A stretch of 8,465 nt of DNA. Source: Alphaproteobacteria bacterium. GTDB lineage: Bacteria > Pseudomonadota > Alphaproteobacteria > SMXP01. This document shows, in pieces, positions 7,510-8,465 of the stretch. Where the stretch lies: assembly GCA_004356335.1 (NCBI GenBank), contig SMXP01000023.1, positions 1 through 8,465 of the forward strand, read 5' to 3'. How positions within the stretch are numbered: position 1 is the first letter of the stretch; the number at the start of each line of letters is the position of its first letter. The position numbers and the translations under genes are program-made. The notes beneath the pieces were generated by a model. That model made no database searches and was not told where the DNA came from. It worked only from the letters and a program-made list of their open reading frames with translations.

Positions 7510-8169
7510 CTATTTCAAGATGGATTGGCCGGTCTTTTGCCAGTCGTCGAGAAACAGTTTGAGGCCTTTATCTGTTAACGGATGGTTAATCAGGCTGCGC
7601 AGCACTTTGGGCGGAATGGTCGCCACATCGGCACCCAGCATGGCGGCGTCTTTCACTTGATTGGGCCCGCGAATGGAAGCCACCAGGATTTTCGTGTCGA
7701 AAGTGTCGTATTGATCGAAAATCATGCGGATTTCGCCAATCAGTTCCATGCCGTCTTGGCCGATATCGTCGAGCCGGCCGACAAAAGGCGAAACGAACGT
7801 GGCGCTCGCCTTGGCGGCCAGCAGCGCTTGATTGGCGCTAAAGCATAAGGTGACATTGACCATAGTGCCCTCGCCGGTAAGCGTTTTGCAGGCCTTAAGG
7901 CCGTCAAAGGTCATGGGCACTTTGACCACGATATTGTCGGCGATCTGAGCCAATCGGCGACCTTCCGCGATCATCTTGTCGGTCTCGAGCGCGGTGACTT
8001 CGGCGCTGACCGGACCTTTCACAAAGGCGCAAATCTGTTGGAGAACCTCGAAGAAATCCCGGCCTTCCTTAGCCACCAGTGATGGATTCGTGGTCACGCC
8101 ATCGACCAAGCCGGTGGCGGCGAGATCTCGGATTTCGTCCACATCCGCCGTATCGACAAAAAACTTCAT
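7510..8169 (-). CDS. tal: Transaldolase, small TalC/FSA-type
   Basis: Schiff-base aldolase of the pentose phosphate pathway. A transaldolase moves a dihydroxyacetone unit between sedoheptulose 7-phosphate and glyceraldehyde 3-phosphate. From the ATG at 8169 the protein has 219 residues, the size of the short TalC/FSA subfamily. MKFFVDTADVDEIRDL at the N-terminus and GVTTNPSL follow the family closely. The Schiff-base lysine is K83 in NIVVKVPMT. TLCFSANQALLAAKA, SPFVGRLDD and LVASIRGPNQV come in the usual order. E57 (SAEV) and F129 (SPFVGR) stand where E. coli fructose-6-phosphate aldolase has Gln59 and Tyr131, so transaldolase activity is more likely than aldolase. The frame is open upstream to a TTG at 8208, but MKFFVDTA is the family start and a GGAG (8184-8181) lies 11 nt before it. 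xerC follows 2 nt after the TAG stop. Confidence 0.93.
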   Translation of the reverse strand: MKFFVDTADVDEIRDLAATGLVDGVTTNPSLVAKEGRDFFEVLQQICAFVKGPVSAEVTALETDKMIAEGRRLAQIADNIVVKVPMTFDGLKACKTLTGEGTMVNVTLCFSANQALLAAKASATFVSPFVGRLDDIGQDGMELIGEIRMIFDQYDTFDTKILVASIRGPNQVKDAAMLGADVATIPPKVLRSLINHPLTDKGLKLFLDDWQKTGQSILK

Positions 8170-8190
8170 GGCCGCGTCCGCTCCGAAATT

Positions 8191-8215
8191 CCGGGATTTA
8201 AAAATCAAGTCCCGG
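8191..8215. repeat. Inverted repeat upstream of tal
   Basis: CCGGGA at 8191-8196 is perfectly complementary to TCCCGG at 8210-8215 around a 13-nt AT-rich loop. It begins 21 nt upstream of the tal ATG and just upstream of its GGAG. If transcribed, it could form a small hairpin in the leader, but the stem is short and the loop long, so a regulatory role is only a possibility. Confidence 0.45.
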
Positions 8216-8242
8216 TCGTTGAAATCCCCGGTCGTTGAAATC
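8211..8242. repeat. Perfect 16-bp tandem duplication
   Basis: CCCGGTCGTTGAAATC occurs twice in direct succession (8211-8226 and 8227-8242) with no mismatch, which suggests a recent duplication by slippage. It lies 42-73 nt upstream of the tal ATG, in the probable leader or promoter zone. The first copy shares its CCCGG with the right arm of the inverted repeat at 8191-8215. Confidence 0.85.
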
Positions 8243-8327
8243 TATGTCGGGGGGTCTCTTTACCGCGGCCCGACTTCCCCCATACAAGCTATCACGTATA
8301 AGATATGGCGCTTATTGTCGAGGCGCG

Positions 8328-8465
8328 TAGAGCATTTTCGAGCGAAGTGGGCACCGGTTCGCGTTAAGAAAATGCGACCAAACAAGGACTTAGAGCATTT
8401 TCGAGCGAAGTGGACGCCGGTTCGCGTTAAGAGAATGCGACCAAATAAGGACGTAGAGCGTTTTC
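8328..8465. repeat. 63-bp palindromic tandem repeat array, truncated by window end
   Basis: Two complete 63-bp units (8328-8390, 8391-8453) and the first 12 bases of a third (8454-8465) stand head to tail. Units 1 and 2 differ at 5 of 63 positions; the third start differs from them at one base (GCGTTTTC for GCATTTTC). Each unit contains a two-part hairpin. In unit 1 the outer arms GCATTTTC (8332-8339) and GAAAATGC (8368-8375) pair perfectly, and the inner arms GCGAA (8342-8346) and TTCGC (8358-8362) pair, extended by GTGG against CCGG with one mismatch and one wobble. In unit 2 the outer arms (8395-8402, 8431-8438) keep pairing through one G-U. The core resembles an intergenic repeat that I recall from Rhizobiales and related genomes. 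No coding frame fits it. Confidence 0.85.

Larger units (their letters stand above)
8170..8327. other. Upstream region of tal, no gene
   Basis: This gap holds the probable leader and promoter of tal on the minus strand. Read toward tal, a TCGACA (8321-8316) and a TATACG (8300-8295) separated by 15 nt faintly resemble -35 and -10 boxes, but the fit and spacing are poor. The segment also contains a six-base inverted repeat and a 16-bp tandem duplication, listed separately. I see no open frame of interest and no tRNA-like or other structured RNA. Confidence 0.4.

Noticed and set aside
8170..8208. Extended tal start at the TTG at 8208
   Set aside because: The added 13 residues are not family-like, while MKFFVDTA at 8169 is the usual N-terminus and has a GGAG upstream.
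8295..8321. Minus-strand promoter for tal (TCGACA, 15 nt, TATACG)
   Set aside because: Both boxes are poor matches and the spacing is short; it is mentioned only as a weak candidate.
8328..8465. CRISPR array
   Set aside because: The whole 63-bp unit, linker included, is repeated; there are no unique spacers and no cas genes in view.

Overview
This is ordinary chromosomal housekeeping DNA from an alphaproteobacterium. The proteins look alphaproteobacterial, and the gene order sucD-sucA-sucB-lpd is common in that class. Two intergenic repeats are of kinds I recall from Rhizobiales and Rhodospirillales genomes: a palindrome related to 'GGATCCCGGATCAAGTCCGGGAT', and a unit containing 'GAGCATTTTCGAGCGAAGTGG'. 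I cannot place a genus from the sequence alone.

Layout on the plus strand (1-6392): the 3' end of sucD (succinyl-CoA synthetase alpha), then complete sucA (2-oxoglutarate dehydrogenase E1), sucB (dihydrolipoyl succinyltransferase E2) and lpd (dihydrolipoyl dehydrogenase E3). Spacers are 100, 60 and 83 nt, with no obvious terminator between the genes, so they probably form one transcript. Together they encode the whole 2-oxoglutarate dehydrogenase complex plus part of the next TCA enzyme: 2-oxoglutarate to succinyl-CoA to succinate with a nucleoside triphosphate. All catalytic and cofactor residues I could check are present.

Layout on the minus strand (8169 down to 6491): a small transaldolase of the TalC/FSA family, followed 2 nt later by the tyrosine recombinase xerC, probably as a translationally coupled pair. 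This pair converges on lpd. The 98-nt gap between lpd and xerC holds a (TTG)4 run, a palindromic dispersed repeat and a short GC hairpin.

The right end (8170-8465) has no gene. It contains a short inverted repeat, a perfect 16-bp tandem duplication upstream of tal, and a head-to-tail array of 63-bp palindromic units (two full copies plus the start of a third) that runs off the window.

I looked for an undescribed system and do not see one. The observations most worth a second look are the 63-bp tandem palindrome array, the transaldolase-type active-site residues in a protein often named fructose-6-phosphate aldolase, and a 15-bp repeat expansion inside the sucB linker.
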